Assembly: GCF_036240795.1 (NCBI RefSeq)
Contig: NZ_CP108454.1
Coordinates: 5,330,001 to 5,394,000, forward strand
From: Streptomyces sp. NBC_01268
GTDB lineage: Bacteria > Actinomycetota > Actinomycetes > Streptomycetales > Streptomycetaceae
Reading direction: 5' to 3'
Length of the DNA stretch: 64,000 nucleotides
Made by a program: the position numbers and the translations under genes. Position 1 is the first letter of the stretch. Every line of letters starts with the position of its first letter. A model generated the notes under the pieces. The model saw only the letters and a program-made list of their open reading frames with translations. It was not told where the DNA came from and searched no databases. Of this stretch, positions 36,697 to 46,226 are shown piece after piece.

Positions 36697-37155
36697 ATGA
36701 CCGATCATCCCGCCCGCCCCACCGGACCCGGCCCCGACCCCGACCCCGTCGTCGTGGTGGCCGGGGCGCTCTACGACCGGGGCCGCCTGCTCGCCGCCCG
36801 CCGCAGCGCCCCCGCCGAACTCGCCGGCCGCTGGGAACTGCCCGGCGGCAAGCTGGAGCCGGGCGAGAGCCCCGAGGAGGCCCTGGTCAGGGAGCTCCGT
36901 GAGGAGCTGGGCATCGAGACCGAGCCCGGTGAGCGGATCCCCGGCGAATGGCCGCTGAAGCCCGGATACGTGCTGCGGGTGTGGACCGCCCGGCTGCTCT
37001 CCGGTGAGCCGCGCCCACTGGAGGACCACGACCAGCTGCGCTGGCTGGCCCGGCACGAGCTGGACTCCGTCGACTGGCTCGACCAGGACCGGCCCGCCGT
37101 CGCCGAAGCGGCCCGGCTGCTGCCCGCGAGCCCGGCGGACGGCGCGCGCGCCTGA
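36697..37155 (+). CDS. Nudix hydrolase (MutT-like)
   Basis: A 152-aa Nudix enzyme with an intact Nudix box, GGKLEPGESPEEALVREL followed by REELGI, and the WELPGGKLEPGE lead-in typical of MutT/8-oxo-dGTP hydrolases. It probably cleans oxidised nucleotides, though substrate specificity cannot be read. No Shine-Dalgarno sequence before ATG 36697, so it may be leaderless. Starts 68 nt after the SPOR-like gene. Confidence 0.87.
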   Translation: MTDHPARPTGPGPDPDPVVVVAGALYDRGRLLAARRSAPAELAGRWELPGGKLEPGESPEEALVRELREELGIETEPGERIPGEWPLKPGYVLRVWTARLLSGEPRPLEDHDQLRWLARHELDSVDWLDQDRPAVAEAARLLPASPADGARA

Positions 37156-37255
37156 GTCATACGCCGTTCGTGCCACCGTGCGCCCAGGCGGCCGCCCGGC
37201 GCGATATCCCACTCCGAATATCGGGTATGTGCTGATTAACCCCCCGAAATAGGAC

Positions 37256-37687
37256 GTGGGCCTCGTGATCGACACCGAAGGCGACTGTGCCGAGTGGCAC
37301 TTTCCGGCGGAGGCCAACGCCGTGCGCACGGCCCGCCACGCGGTGCGGGACACCCTGAGGGCCTGGCAGCTCGACTCGGTGATCGGCGATGTGACGATCC
37401 TGCTGGTCAGCGAGCTGGTGACCAACTCCCTGCGCTATGCCTCCGGGCCCATCGGGGTCCGTCTGGTCCGCCTCCAGGCCGACGGGGAGGGCCCCGGACA
37501 CGGCCCCGCGCTCCTCGTGGAGGTCTCCGATCCGCTTCCGGATGGCCCCACCGAGCGCCCCGCGGGACCCGAGGACGAAGGGGGGCGCGGGCTCCAGCTG
37601 GTGGCCTGTTCCGCACGCCGCTGGGGTACCCGCGCGGGCAGGACGGGGAAAACCGTGTGGTTCGAGCTGGCCCTGCCTGGTGAGTAA
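37256..37687 (+). CDS. Anti-sigma factor-like histidine-kinase-fold ATPase (RsbW type)
   Basis: A 143-aa HATPase domain with the N-box LLVSELVTNSLRYA, a short G1 region (EVSDPLPDG) and G2 EDEGGRGLQLV. Such stand-alone proteins are abundant in Streptomyces and act as anti-sigma factors or anti-anti-sigma kinases in stress and development. Its C-terminal pattern (GGRGLQLV, then KTVWFELALP) is shared with the last domain of the phosphatase encoded next, so the two may be paralogous and work on the same partners. GTG start; the ribosome site is weak. Confidence 0.84.
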   Translation: MGLVIDTEGDCAEWHFPAEANAVRTARHAVRDTLRAWQLDSVIGDVTILLVSELVTNSLRYASGPIGVRLVRLQADGEGPGHGPALLVEVSDPLPDGPTERPAGPEDEGGRGLQLVACSARRWGTRAGRTGKTVWFELALPGE

Positions 37688-37831
37688 ACAGGGTGGGACG
37701 ACGATCAGCGGGCCTCGGCCGGAAACGAACGAGACCACCCTGTGATCGTGAACGTCGTGCCGACGGGGGCCATGGTGCTGAATACTGCGCTCATGGCCGG
37801 TCCGGTGCGGTGAGCTGGAGGGGACGGTCGC

Positions 37832-40438
37832 GTGAGCGAGATACCTGAGACGGCGAGCGGGGTCGTGTGGCAGAGCAGCCCGCCCGGATCGATCTATGAC
37901 TACATCCGGGTCGCCTCCTTCTCGATAGGCCCCGACGGGCTGGTCGAGCAGTGGAGCAGACGGGCCGTCGAGCTGTTCGGCGTGACCGCCGAGGACGCCA
38001 TGGGCAAGGACCCGGTCGAGGCCTTCATGCCCGCCGACCTGCGCGAGCGCGGCCATCGACGGGTCAAGGAGATCCTCGACGGCAAGGAGTGGACGGGCCT
38101 GGTCCCGTTCCGCATGCCGGGGGAGGACCGCCCGCACGGCATCGCCGAGATGTACGTCATGCCGAGCGAGACCGCGTCGGGGCGACGGGCCGCCCTCTGC
38201 ATCGTGGTGGACGTGCGCGCCCTGCGCCGGATCGAGACCGACCTGGCCGCTTCGCAGGCCATTTTCGGCCAATCCCCGTTCGGCTTCCTCCTCTTCGGCA
38301 CCGACCTCACCGTCAAGCGGGCCAACCGGCGCTTCGCCGCCGTCTTCGGCGGCTCCGCCGAAGACCACCGCGGCCGCTCCGTCCACGACTACCTGCCCCG
38401 GGCAGAGGCCGACCGGATGACCGCCGCGCTGCGCAGGGTGCTGGAGACCGGTGAGTCCGTCGCCGACCTCCAGATCGTCGGTGCCGCCCCCGGCTCCACC
38501 GACCGGCGCCAGTGGTCGATCAACCTCTACCGCGTGCACAGCGGCACCGGCCGCCCCGTCGGCGTCGCCGGCCTCGGCATCGACGTCACCCGCCGGCACA
38601 ACGCGGCCCGCGAGGCCGCCAACGCCCGCCGCAACCTCGCCCTCCTCAACGAGGCCGGCGCCCGCATAGGCAACTCCCTCGACCTGGAGGCCACCGCCCG
38701 CGAGCTCCTCGACGTCGCCGTCCCCGGCTTCTGCGACCTCGCCGCCGTCGACCTCTACCAGGGCCTGCTCACCGGCGACGAGGCCCCGCCCGGACGCATG
38801 GGCAGCTCCCACGACGTCGGCTACGGCGCCGGCAGCGCCGAACTGCGCAGGGTCGCCGTCGCCAGCGCCGTCTCCGACACCCGCGTCCAGGTCGGCAGGC
38901 CCCGGGCCGCCGGCGACGACGCCGCGGCCCGGGCCGCCGGGGCCGACCGTGAGGTCTGTTGCGACGACGGCCCCATCGAGGTCGGCTCCGTCCACCGCTA
39001 CCCGTTCAACTCGCCGTGCGCCGGCGCCCTGCGCACCGGCCGCATCCGCACCGTCCCCGGCGCGGACGGCAGCCTCGTCCAGTCCACCCTCGTCGTCCCG
39101 ATGGTCGCCCACGACACCGTCGTCGGACTCGTGCAGTTCTCCCGCGCCAAGGGCAGCGAACCCTTCGGCGAACGGGACCGGGCCCTCGCCGTCGAACTGG
39201 CCGCCCGCGCCGCCGTCTGCATCGACAACGCCCGCCTCTACCGGCGCGAACACGAGCGCGCCCTCATCCTCCAGCGCAGCCTGCTGCCGCCCGGCGACCC
39301 CGAGGCGGCCGGCCTCGACATCGCCTGCCGCTACCTCCCCGGCACCGCCGCCACCGAGGTCGGCGGCGACTGGTTCGACGTGATCCAGCTCCCCGGCCAC
39401 CGCACCGCCCTGGTCGTCGGCGACGTCATGGGCCGCGGCCTGCGCGCCGCCGTCGCCATGGGCGAACTGCGCACCGCCGTGCGCACCCTGGCCCAGCTCG
39501 ACCTCGAACCCGCCGAGGTGCTGTCCCACCTCGACGAGATCGCCCGCGGCCTCGGCGCCCCCGGCGGCGCCCAGCAGTCCGCCCGCGCCCACAAGGCACG
39601 CGGCCCCGAGCTCTCCGAGGTCTACCTCGCGACTTGCGTGTACGCCGTCTACGACCCGGTCACCCGGCGCTGCACCTTCGCCAACGCCGGCCACCTGCCG
39701 CCCGTGCTCGTCGAACCCGGCGAGGAGGCCCTGCTCCTCGACGTACCGCCCGGGATGCCACTGGGCGTCGGCGGCGAGCCCTTCGAGGAGGTCGAGGTCG
39801 AACTCCCCGAGGGCGCGCTGCTCGCCCTCTACACCGACGGGCTCGTCGAATCCCGCGACCACCCGCTCGACGAGGGCCTGAGCGCCTTCCGCAGCGCCCT
39901 GAGCAACCCCGGCCGCCCCCTGGAGGACGTCTGCGACCACGTCCTCAGCACCCTCGACACCCGGCACGGCGAGGACGACATCGCGCTGCTGATGGCCCGT
40001 ATCCAGGGACTGCCCGCCGAGGCGGTCGGCGACTGGCGGCTGCCCAGGGAGCCCCGCTCCGTCGGCCGCGCCCGCGAGCTGGCCCGCGCCCAGCTGACCG
40101 CCTGGGAGCTGGAGCCCCTGGTCGACACCGTCGAACTGCTCGTCAGCGAACTCGTCACCAACGCCCTGCGCTACGGCGAGGGGGAGATCCGGCTGCGGCT
40201 GCTGCGCGACCGCACCCTGGTCTGCGAGGTGTGGGACGCGGGCCTGGTCCAGCCGCGCCGCCGCCGCGCCAAGGACACCGACGAGGGCGGCCGCGGGCTG
40301 CAGCTGGTCGGACTGCTCAGCGCCGCCTGGGGCTCGCGCCGCACCCCGCGCGGCAAGACGGTCTGGTTCGAGCTGCCGCTGCCCGACGGCGACGGCCTCG
40401 CCGAGCCCACGGTGGACCAGCTGCTCAGCATGTTCTGA
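37832..40438 (+). CDS. PAS-GAF-SpoIIE phosphatase-HATPase fusion protein
   Basis: An 868-aa soluble signalling protein. Order of domains: PAS at about 20-125 (FSIGPDGLVEQWSRRAVELFG), second PAS at about 140-260 (QSPFGFLLFGTDLTVKRANRRF), GAF at about 275-475 (LVVPMVAHDTVVGLVQFSR), PP2C/SpoIIE phosphatase at about 490-715 (GGDWFDVIQL, GDVMGRGLRAA, ALYTDGLVESR, EDDIALLMAR) and HATPase at about 735-860 (LLVSELVTNALRYG, DEGGRGLQLVG). The phosphatase would dephosphorylate an anti-anti-sigma factor and the HATPase could phosphorylate it, so one protein holds both switch activities. GTG start with GGAGGGGA upstream. Confidence 0.92.
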   Translation: MSEIPETASGVVWQSSPPGSIYDYIRVASFSIGPDGLVEQWSRRAVELFGVTAEDAMGKDPVEAFMPADLRERGHRRVKEILDGKEWTGLVPFRMPGEDRPHGIAEMYVMPSETASGRRAALCIVVDVRALRRIETDLAASQAIFGQSPFGFLLFGTDLTVKRANRRFAAVFGGSAEDHRGRSVHDYLPRAEADRMTAALRRVLETGESVADLQIVGAAPGSTDRRQWSINLYRVHSGTGRPVGVAGLGIDVTRRHNAAREAANARRNLALLNEAGARIGNSLDLEATARELLDVAVPGFCDLAAVDLYQGLLTGDEAPPGRMGSSHDVGYGAGSAELRRVAVASAVSDTRVQVGRPRAAGDDAAARAAGADREVCCDDGPIEVGSVHRYPFNSPCAGALRTGRIRTVPGADGSLVQSTLVVPMVAHDTVVGLVQFSRAKGSEPFGERDRALAVELAARAAVCIDNARLYRREHERALILQRSLLPPGDPEAAGLDIACRYLPGTAATEVGGDWFDVIQLPGHRTALVVGDVMGRGLRAAVAMGELRTAVRTLAQLDLEPAEVLSHLDEIARGLGAPGGAQQSARAHKARGPELSEVYLATCVYAVYDPVTRRCTFANAGHLPPVLVEPGEEALLLDVPPGMPLGVGGEPFEEVEVELPEGALLALYTDGLVESRDHPLDEGLSAFRSALSNPGRPLEDVCDHVLSTLDTRHGEDDIALLMARIQGLPAEAVGDWRLPREPRSVGRARELARAQLTAWELEPLVDTVELLVSELVTNALRYGEGEIRLRLLRDRTLVCEVWDAGLVQPRRRRAKDTDEGGRGLQLVGLLSAAWGSRRTPRGKTVWFELPLPDGDGLAEPTVDQLLSMF

Positions 40439-40474
40439 GCAGCGGCCACCGCACCCGGCGGGAGCGGGCCCGGC

Positions 40475-41182
40475 TCAGCCCTTCAGGGCGGCCAGCCGGG
40501 CCTCGATCTCGGCCTGGTCGCCGAGCGCGTCCAGCTGCTCGAACTGCGCGTCCAGGGAGGAGGCCGCGAGCTCCTGCTTGCCCAGGGCCCTCGCCTCCTC
40601 CCGCCGCACCTTGTCCTCGAAGCGGTTCAGCTCGCTGGTCGGGTCGAGGACGTCGACGCTCTTCACCGCGTCCATCATCCTGTTCTGCGCCTGCGCGGAC
40701 TTCGCCCGCGCGACCAGCTCGTCCCGCTTGGCCTGGAGCTCGCCGAGCTTGGCCTTCATCTGGTCGAGGCCGCTCCTGAGCTTCTGCACGACCTCGGTCT
40801 GCGCCGCGATCGTCGGCTCCGCCGTGCGGGCCTCCTTCTCCGACTGGAGCTGGCGGCCCAGCGCCACCTTCGCCAGGTTGTCGAAGCGGTCCGCCTCCGC
40901 CGCCTGGCCGCCGGCCCGCAGCTCGTCCGCCTTCCGGCTCGCGGCCAGGGCCTTCTCGCCCCACTCCTTCGCCGCGGCGACGTCCTCCTGGTGGTCCGCC
41001 TCCGTCATCCGCAGATTGCCGATGGTCGCGGCGACCGCCTCCTCCGCCTCCGCGATGTTGCCCGCGTAGTCGCGGATCAACTGGTCCAGCATCTTCTGCG
41101 GATCCTCGGCCTGGTCGAGGAGCGCGTTGATGTTGGCCTTCGCCAGCTGGGCGACCCGGCCCAGGATGGTCTGCTTGCTCAT
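40475..41182 (-). CDS. PspA/IM30 family protein
   Basis: A 235-aa almost wholly helical coiled-coil protein. MSKQTILGRVAQLAKANIN is the amphipathic N-terminal helix that binds stressed membranes, and EDPQKMLDQLIRDY is the family motif. PspA/Vipp1 proteins form rings or rods of the ESCRT-III fold and protect the cytoplasmic membrane. 50 nt downstream of the TPM-domain gene in the same direction, so the two are probably one operon; this pairing suggests a common membrane-stress role. Confidence 0.92.
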   Translation of the reverse strand: MSKQTILGRVAQLAKANINALLDQAEDPQKMLDQLIRDYAGNIAEAEEAVAATIGNLRMTEADHQEDVAAAKEWGEKALAASRKADELRAGGQAAEADRFDNLAKVALGRQLQSEKEARTAEPTIAAQTEVVQKLRSGLDQMKAKLGELQAKRDELVARAKSAQAQNRMMDAVKSVDVLDPTSELNRFEDKVRREEARALGKQELAASSLDAQFEQLDALGDQAEIEARLAALKG

Positions 41183-41232
41183 GGTCGGTCTCCATGGGGT
41201 GGGGATGACAGGGAGAGTGCGCGAGCGCACGG

Positions 41233-43329
41233 TCAGAAACGGCCGCCGCCGCCCAGCCGGCCGCGGGTGCCCCCGCCGCCGAAGCTGCCGGGGCCGCCGC
41301 CGAAGCCGCCGCCCCCGAACCCCCCGCCGTGACCGCCGCCTCCGCCGCGACCGCCGCCGAACAGGCCGCCGAGGATGATGCCGCCCAGCACCGCGCCGCC
41401 CAGCCCGCCCCCGCCGGGCCCGCCCGCCCCCGTGCCGCCGCCGAACCCGTCGGGGTTCCCGTACGTCCGGACGTCCCGCTCGGCCAGCTCCTGCGCCCGC
41501 CGGGCCAGCGCGTCCGCCTGCTGCGCCTCCGTCAGAGCGGACTGCGGGTCGCTCTCGGCGAGCTCGCCCGCCCGGTCGAGCCGGCGCCGGGCCTCGGCCA
41601 GCCGGGTGCGGGCCTCGGCGCCGACCGCGCCCCGGTGCGTCGTGACGTAGTCGCCGGCCGCCCCGATCGCCGAACGGGCCGTCAGCAGGGCCTGGTCGAG
41701 GAGGGCCCGGGCGCGCCGGGTGCCCGACTCGCGCTCCCGGGCGCCCTCCAGTGCCTCGTCGAGGGCGGCGTCCGCCTGCTCGACCCGGCGCAGCGCCTCG
41801 ATCGGGTCGTACCGGCCGGAGTCCACCGCCGCCCGCACATCGGCGAGCACCGCCTCGGCGCGCGCGATCCGGCCCCGCAGGTCCGCCGTCGACACGCCCT
41901 CCGCGGTGCCCTGGAGCAGCCCGCGGGCGTCGGCCAGGTCCGCCTCGGTCTCGGCGAGCGCGCCCGGCAGTCCGCCGACCGCCTCCGCCAGCTCCTTGGC
42001 CCGCCGGTCGACCGCCTCGATCAGCCGGGCCGCCTGGTCCACGGCGCCCTCCGCGGCCCGGATCTGCACGGCGGCGGCGCCGTTGTCGCCGGCGTCGAGG
42101 TGCTGCCGGGCCTGGTTGACGGTGGAGGTCGCGAACACGAGCCGGTCCTTGGCCTGTTCGACGTCGCCGGAGACCGGGGCCGCCGCGGACTCGGTGTACC
42201 GCTCGCGCATCGCCGCGAGCGCCGCCTGTGCCGTACCCATCCGGCCGGTCTGCTCGCGGAAGGCCGCCTCGACGGCCGCGAGGGCCTGCGGGGCGTTGTG
42301 CTCCAGGGCGCGCAGCCGGTCGAAGTCCGCGGACTCGGCGTCGAGCCGGGCGTTCACGTCCGCGCAGCGCCGCAGGATCTCCTCCAGCATCGAGCGGCGG
42401 GTCGCGTCGTCCTCCGGGAACGCGTCGTCGAGCCGCTGGCGCAGCCGGAACGCGGCCGTCAGCTCGCCCTCGGCGTACCGGACGGCCGCGGTGAACGGCT
42501 CGGCCGCCTCCTCGCCGAACTGGGCCGTGGCGAAGCCGAGTTCCTCGTTGCTGGTGCGCACGGCGTCGTCGGTGGCGACCAGCTCCTTCCGAGCCCTGCC
42601 GTCCAGCTCCTCCAGGGTCGGCTGCGCGGGCGCCCTCGGCGCGCCCCAGCCCTGCCCGCCGGCGGGCGGCGGGGTGGTGCGGGGCGCGTTCTTCCTGCGG
42701 CGCCGGGTGTACGCGTACGCCGCCACCGCGCCGGCGCCGCCGACCAGGACGGCGGGCAGGACGAGGTCGCTCGCGGAGGTGGATCCGGCGGATCCGGTGC
42801 CGGGGTCGGCGGGGCCGGGGGTGATCGCGGGGGCGGGGACGGGCTGCCCGGCGAGGACGGCGGAGTAGCCGTTCGCGGCGCCGATCGCCGCGCCCGCCCA
42901 GTCGTTCTGCCGCAGCGCGGGCTCGATCGCGGTCCGGGCCACGTCGTCGAGCTGGGCCTGGGTGAAGCGCGAGTCGGGGTCGGCGGAGTAGCCGTACTGC
43001 CGGTCGTGGGTGGCGACGGCCAGCAGGACGTCGTCGCGGCCCAGGCCGTTGCGCTCGGCGGTGGTGTCGGCCCAGCTCTGGGCCGGGCGGCCGGAGAAGT
43101 CCCGTACGTAGACGACGAAGAGCTGCACCCGGCGGGCGTCGTAGAGCGCGTCCAGGGCCCGCACCACCTCGGGACGCCGGTCGCCCAGCGCTCCCACCCG
43201 GTCGGTGATCTGCCCCTCCCGGGACAGCGTGACCGGGTCGTCGGCGCGGGCACCGGGGACGGCGGGCCCGACCAGCCACCACGCCGCCACCAGCACCGCG
43301 AGCAGGGCTCGGGTGGCTGTTCGCGTCAC
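41233..43329 (-). CDS. Secreted/membrane TPM-domain protein with Gly-rich tail
   Basis: About 698 aa. N-terminal signal segment (ALLAVLVAAWWLVGPA), then a TPM domain at about 40-165 (GQITDRVGAL, LFVVYVRDFSG, DDVLLAVATHDRQYGYS), a single transmembrane helix near 200 (LVLPAVLVGGAGAVAAYAY), a long coiled-coil cytoplasmic part of about 400 residues, and an extreme Gly/Phe-rich C terminus (GGGFGGGGFGGGPGSFGGGG). TPM proteins are linked to photosystem repair in plants and are of unknown role in actinobacteria. Start uncertain: GTG 43329 precedes the signal segment, and the frame is open to 43428. Confidence 0.85.
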   Translation of the reverse strand: MTRTATRALLAVLVAAWWLVGPAVPGARADDPVTLSREGQITDRVGALGDRRPEVVRALDALYDARRVQLFVVYVRDFSGRPAQSWADTTAERNGLGRDDVLLAVATHDRQYGYSADPDSRFTQAQLDDVARTAIEPALRQNDWAGAAIGAANGYSAVLAGQPVPAPAITPGPADPGTGSAGSTSASDLVLPAVLVGGAGAVAAYAYTRRRRKNAPRTTPPPAGGQGWGAPRAPAQPTLEELDGRARKELVATDDAVRTSNEELGFATAQFGEEAAEPFTAAVRYAEGELTAAFRLRQRLDDAFPEDDATRRSMLEEILRRCADVNARLDAESADFDRLRALEHNAPQALAAVEAAFREQTGRMGTAQAALAAMRERYTESAAAPVSGDVEQAKDRLVFATSTVNQARQHLDAGDNGAAAVQIRAAEGAVDQAARLIEAVDRRAKELAEAVGGLPGALAETEADLADARGLLQGTAEGVSTADLRGRIARAEAVLADVRAAVDSGRYDPIEALRRVEQADAALDEALEGARERESGTRRARALLDQALLTARSAIGAAGDYVTTHRGAVGAEARTRLAEARRRLDRAGELAESDPQSALTEAQQADALARRAQELAERDVRTYGNPDGFGGGTGAGGPGGGGLGGAVLGGIILGGLFGGGRGGGGGHGGGFGGGGFGGGPGSFGGGGTRGRLGGGGRF

Positions 43330-43465
43330 AGAAGGGAGGCTATGTCCGCCCCGGAACCTCCGCGACCGGGCCGCCCGGGGCGAAACCGCGCACGATCTTC
43401 CGGCGTCACTGTCAGTAGCCGCCACCACGGTGGCCGATGTGAGCGACGATCCCCGGGGGGCCCAG

Positions 43466-44485
43466 GTGAACGGACGAGAGAACAGACGGTGGCGGCGCGT
43501 CCGCCGGTGGGCCCTCGCGCTCGTCCTCCTGCTGGTCGTCCCGCCGCTCGTCGGCGGTCTCGCGCTGCGCCTGAACTACAGCGGCGAGCCCCAGGACGGC
43601 ACGCGGAGCCGGGGCAAGGACGCCATCTGGCTCGGCCACGCCTGGGTCGACGGGCGGAAGAAGGACGCCGACCTGGCCGCGTTCGCCGCCCGCATCAAGG
43701 GGACCGGCATCCGCGACCTGTACGTCCACGCCGGCCCCCTGGAGCACGACGGCACCCTGCCCGCCGCCCGCCACCCGAGGGCGGCCTGGCTCGTCGGCGC
43801 CGTGCACCGCACGCTGCCCGGCATACGGGTGCACGCCTGGTTGGGCGACGTCCTGGCCACCGAGGGCCCCGACGGGCTGCGCCTGGAGCGGCCCGCGTCC
43901 CGCGCCGCCGTGGTGACCTCCGCCCGGCAGGTCCTCGACGCGGGTTTCGACGGCGTCCACTTCGACCTGGAGCCCCTGCACTCCGACGACGCCGACTACC
44001 TCTCCCTCCTCGACGACCTCGGCGCGCTGACCCGCTCCCGGAAGGCGCAGCTCTCCGTCGCCGCGCACCAGATCGACCCGCTGCCGGCCGCGCACGCCGT
44101 CCTCGGCGGGCTCAGCGGCAGCGAGAAGTGGTGGTCGCAGGAGTTCTTCGGCCAGGTCGCCCGCCGCGTCGACCAGATCGCCGTCATGTCGTACGACACC
44201 TGGATGCCCCTGGAGGGCCTCTACGGCGGGTACGTCGCCCAGCAGACCAGCCTCGCCCTGGAGGTCACCCCCGAGGGCACGGACCTCCTGATGGGCCTGC
44301 CGTTCTTCCACGAGGACGACCTCGGCCACCACGAGTCCGCCGAGACCGTGACGGCCGCGGTGCGCGGCGCCCGCCTCGGCCTCGGCCGCACCGACCCCGA
44401 CCGCGAACGCTTCGGCCTCGCCCTCTACGTCGACTTCGCGGCCCGGGACGAGGACTGGGCGGCCTACCGGGAGGGCTGGCACTGA
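43466..44485 (+). CDS. Membrane-anchored GH18-like protein
   Basis: About 339 aa. A basic N terminus (RRWRRVRRW) and one hydrophobic helix (ALALVLLLVVPPLVGGLAL) anchor it, with the rest outside the cell. The body looks like a TIM barrel: IRDLYVHAGPL, AGFDGVHFDLEPL (a DGxxxDxE arrangement similar to the GH18 catalytic signature), VDQIAVMSYDTWMP and YVDFAARDEDW. A glycosidase role on cell-wall or host sugars is plausible, but substrate and activity are unknown. GTG 43466 is chosen; GTG 43439 is an alternative. Divergent from the TPM gene. Confidence 0.75.
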   Translation: MNGRENRRWRRVRRWALALVLLLVVPPLVGGLALRLNYSGEPQDGTRSRGKDAIWLGHAWVDGRKKDADLAAFAARIKGTGIRDLYVHAGPLEHDGTLPAARHPRAAWLVGAVHRTLPGIRVHAWLGDVLATEGPDGLRLERPASRAAVVTSARQVLDAGFDGVHFDLEPLHSDDADYLSLLDDLGALTRSRKAQLSVAAHQIDPLPAAHAVLGGLSGSEKWWSQEFFGQVARRVDQIAVMSYDTWMPLEGLYGGYVAQQTSLALEVTPEGTDLLMGLPFFHEDDLGHHESAETVTAAVRGARLGLGRTDPDRERFGLALYVDFAARDEDWAAYREGWH

Positions 44486-44549
44486 CCGCGGGCGCCCGGC
44501 GGACGGCCCGGGGCCGGGGGCGCCGCCCCGCACGGCCCCGGGCACGGCC

Positions 44550-45869
44550 TCAGTAGGAGCAGCCGCTGGTGGGGAGGGTGTTCGGCGCGGGCGGGGTGGT
44601 GCCGTCGTACAGGGCGAGGAGCAGCGGCTGGGGGCAGTGCTTCACGCCGCCGATCCGGATCTCGAAGTGCAGGTGCGGGCCGGTCGACTGGCCGGTGTTC
44701 CCGGACTCGCCGAGGTACTGCCCGGGGCTGACCGTGGTGCCCGCGGCGACCCCGCGCGAGTCGAGGTGCCCGTAGATGTACGTGGTGCCGTCGGATCCGG
44801 TCAGGGTGACGCCGTTGCCGAACCCGCCGTCGATGTAGCCGACCGTGCCGCGCGTGACCGCGTAGACGGGCGTGCCGGTCGGGACCTGGATGTCGATGGC
44901 CGCGTAGTCGTGGTGGGGGTCGTCCAGTTCGGTGCGGGGGACGGCGCCCGTGGGCAGGACGTACGCGAAGTCGCGGCCGGCGCAGGTGGCGGTCTCCGGC
45001 TCCGCGGACAGCACGGTCTGGGTCCAGCCGGAGAGGTCGACCGGGTCGTCGTTGTGGTAGACGATGTCGGCGCCCGAACCGTCGGCGGGGTTCACGTCCT
45101 GGTACCAGTACATGCCGCCGGCCGGGGTCGCGCCGTAGTAGAGGCCGCCACCGGGGGAGACCAGCCGGTCGAAGCCGGACCAGTTGGCGGCCGCGAGGAG
45201 CCGGCTCGACCAGCCGCCCGAGCCGTCGATCCGGTACTCCAGGAGCCGGCCGTCGGAGGTGTTCGCGAGCAGCCGGTCGTCGCCGGTGGCGGTGAGGGCC
45301 TTCAGGACGAAGCCGCTGCCGATCTCGACGCGCTGGCCGATGTGCTGGGAGCCGGCCGGCTTGGGCTGGGACACCAGGTACTGGAGGAGCACGCCTCCGG
45401 CGGTCCCGTACAGGTGCCCGTGCCCGTCGTACGTCAGCTTGTCGTGGGTCCAGCCGGTGCCTATGGCGACCGGTGCGTCGAGCAGGGCGAGGGAGAGGTT
45501 GTTGGTCCTGATGTCGATCCGGTAGAGCGTGCCGGCGCTGTCGGTGGCGAGGACGGTGTTGAAGTTGAGCGTCGCCAGGGCCTTGGGGACGAAGCCGAGG
45601 TCGGGGCCGACCAGGGTCTTGACCCGGTTGCCGTTCGAGGGGTCGATCTGCGAGTAGGTCAGACGGCCGTCGGCCAGGGCTCCGTAGACCGACACCGAGC
45701 CCGAGCAGTCCGCCGTGGCACCGGCTCCGGCGACGGCGTTCGCCGTGCGCGCGGCGGCGGGGGCGGGGTCGGCCGCCCGCGCCGTGCCGGTGGTGACGGC
45801 CGCGAGGCCGAGGGCGAGGGCGGTGGTGAGGAGGGAGCGGACGGCGCCGCGGCGCCTGCGGGTCTGCAA
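44550..45869 (-). CDS. Secreted M23 metallopeptidase with propeller-like domain
   Basis: A 439-aa exported protein. Signal peptide about 1-35 (SLLTTALALGLAAVTTGTARA). Residues about 50-290 form repeated strands (SVSVYGALADGRLTYSQID, then TVLATDSAGTLYRID) like a tachylectin-type beta-propeller, often sugar-binding. Residues about 300-430 are an M23 peptidase: HHDYAAIDI gives the HxxxxxD zinc pair and GPHLHFEIRI the HxH motif. It probably cleaves peptidoglycan cross-bridges or stem peptides after binding a wall polymer. The start is TTG 45869, chosen because it has GGAGG 7 nt upstream and leads straight into the signal peptide; no ATG or GTG fits. Confidence 0.87.
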   Translation of the reverse strand: MQTRRRRGAVRSLLTTALALGLAAVTTGTARAADPAPAAARTANAVAGAGATADCSGSVSVYGALADGRLTYSQIDPSNGNRVKTLVGPDLGFVPKALATLNFNTVLATDSAGTLYRIDIRTNNLSLALLDAPVAIGTGWTHDKLTYDGHGHLYGTAGGVLLQYLVSQPKPAGSQHIGQRVEIGSGFVLKALTATGDDRLLANTSDGRLLEYRIDGSGGWSSRLLAAANWSGFDRLVSPGGGLYYGATPAGGMYWYQDVNPADGSGADIVYHNDDPVDLSGWTQTVLSAEPETATCAGRDFAYVLPTGAVPRTELDDPHHDYAAIDIQVPTGTPVYAVTRGTVGYIDGGFGNGVTLTGSDGTTYIYGHLDSRGVAAGTTVSPGQYLGESGNTGQSTGPHLHFEIRIGGVKHCPQPLLLALYDGTTPPAPNTLPTSGCSY

Positions 45870-46082
45870 CGTGGGACCTCCGTGGTGTGTGGTCCGGCGT
45901 CGCTCGCCGCGGGGTGCCCGGCGACCGCCGCCGGGATCCGCCGGGGCGTCGGCGGGCACGAGGTGTGCGGCCTGCCGACGCGTGCGAGCGTCCCCCTGAC
46001 ACGGGCCCGAGCACCCCTTCGTGACCCTCTCGTTACGTGGGCATGCCAAATTGGCCGACGGGTCGTCCGTCGCACGGCGCGC

Positions 46083-46225
46083 CGGGCCCCCTTGACCGCC
46101 CCGAGGTCACCGCCCCCTGGGTCACCGCCCCCTGGTTCACCGCCCCTGGGTCACCACCCCCGGGGGCGCCCCCCCGGATCCCGCCCCGGATCCCCCCCCG
46201 ATCACCCGCCCCGGATCCCCCCTTG
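46083..46225. repeat. Short tandem GC-rich repeats between genes
   Basis: About ten imperfect copies of a 13-16 base unit (TCACCGCCCCCTGG and variants, then CCGGATCCCCCC-type units) lie between the M23 peptidase start region and the iron-sulfur subunit stop. C-runs of up to 8 make it slippage-prone. Together with 45870-46082, which holds only promoter-like sequence, this fills the gap; no gene is seen. Confidence 0.7.
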
Positions 46226-46226
46226 G

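Noticed and set aside
43205..43465. N-terminal extension of the GH18-like protein
   Set aside because: It overlaps the start of the divergent TPM gene, and the membrane anchor begins only after 43466.
46083..46225. CRISPR array
   Set aside because: Units are 13-16 bases without unique spacers, and no cas genes are near.
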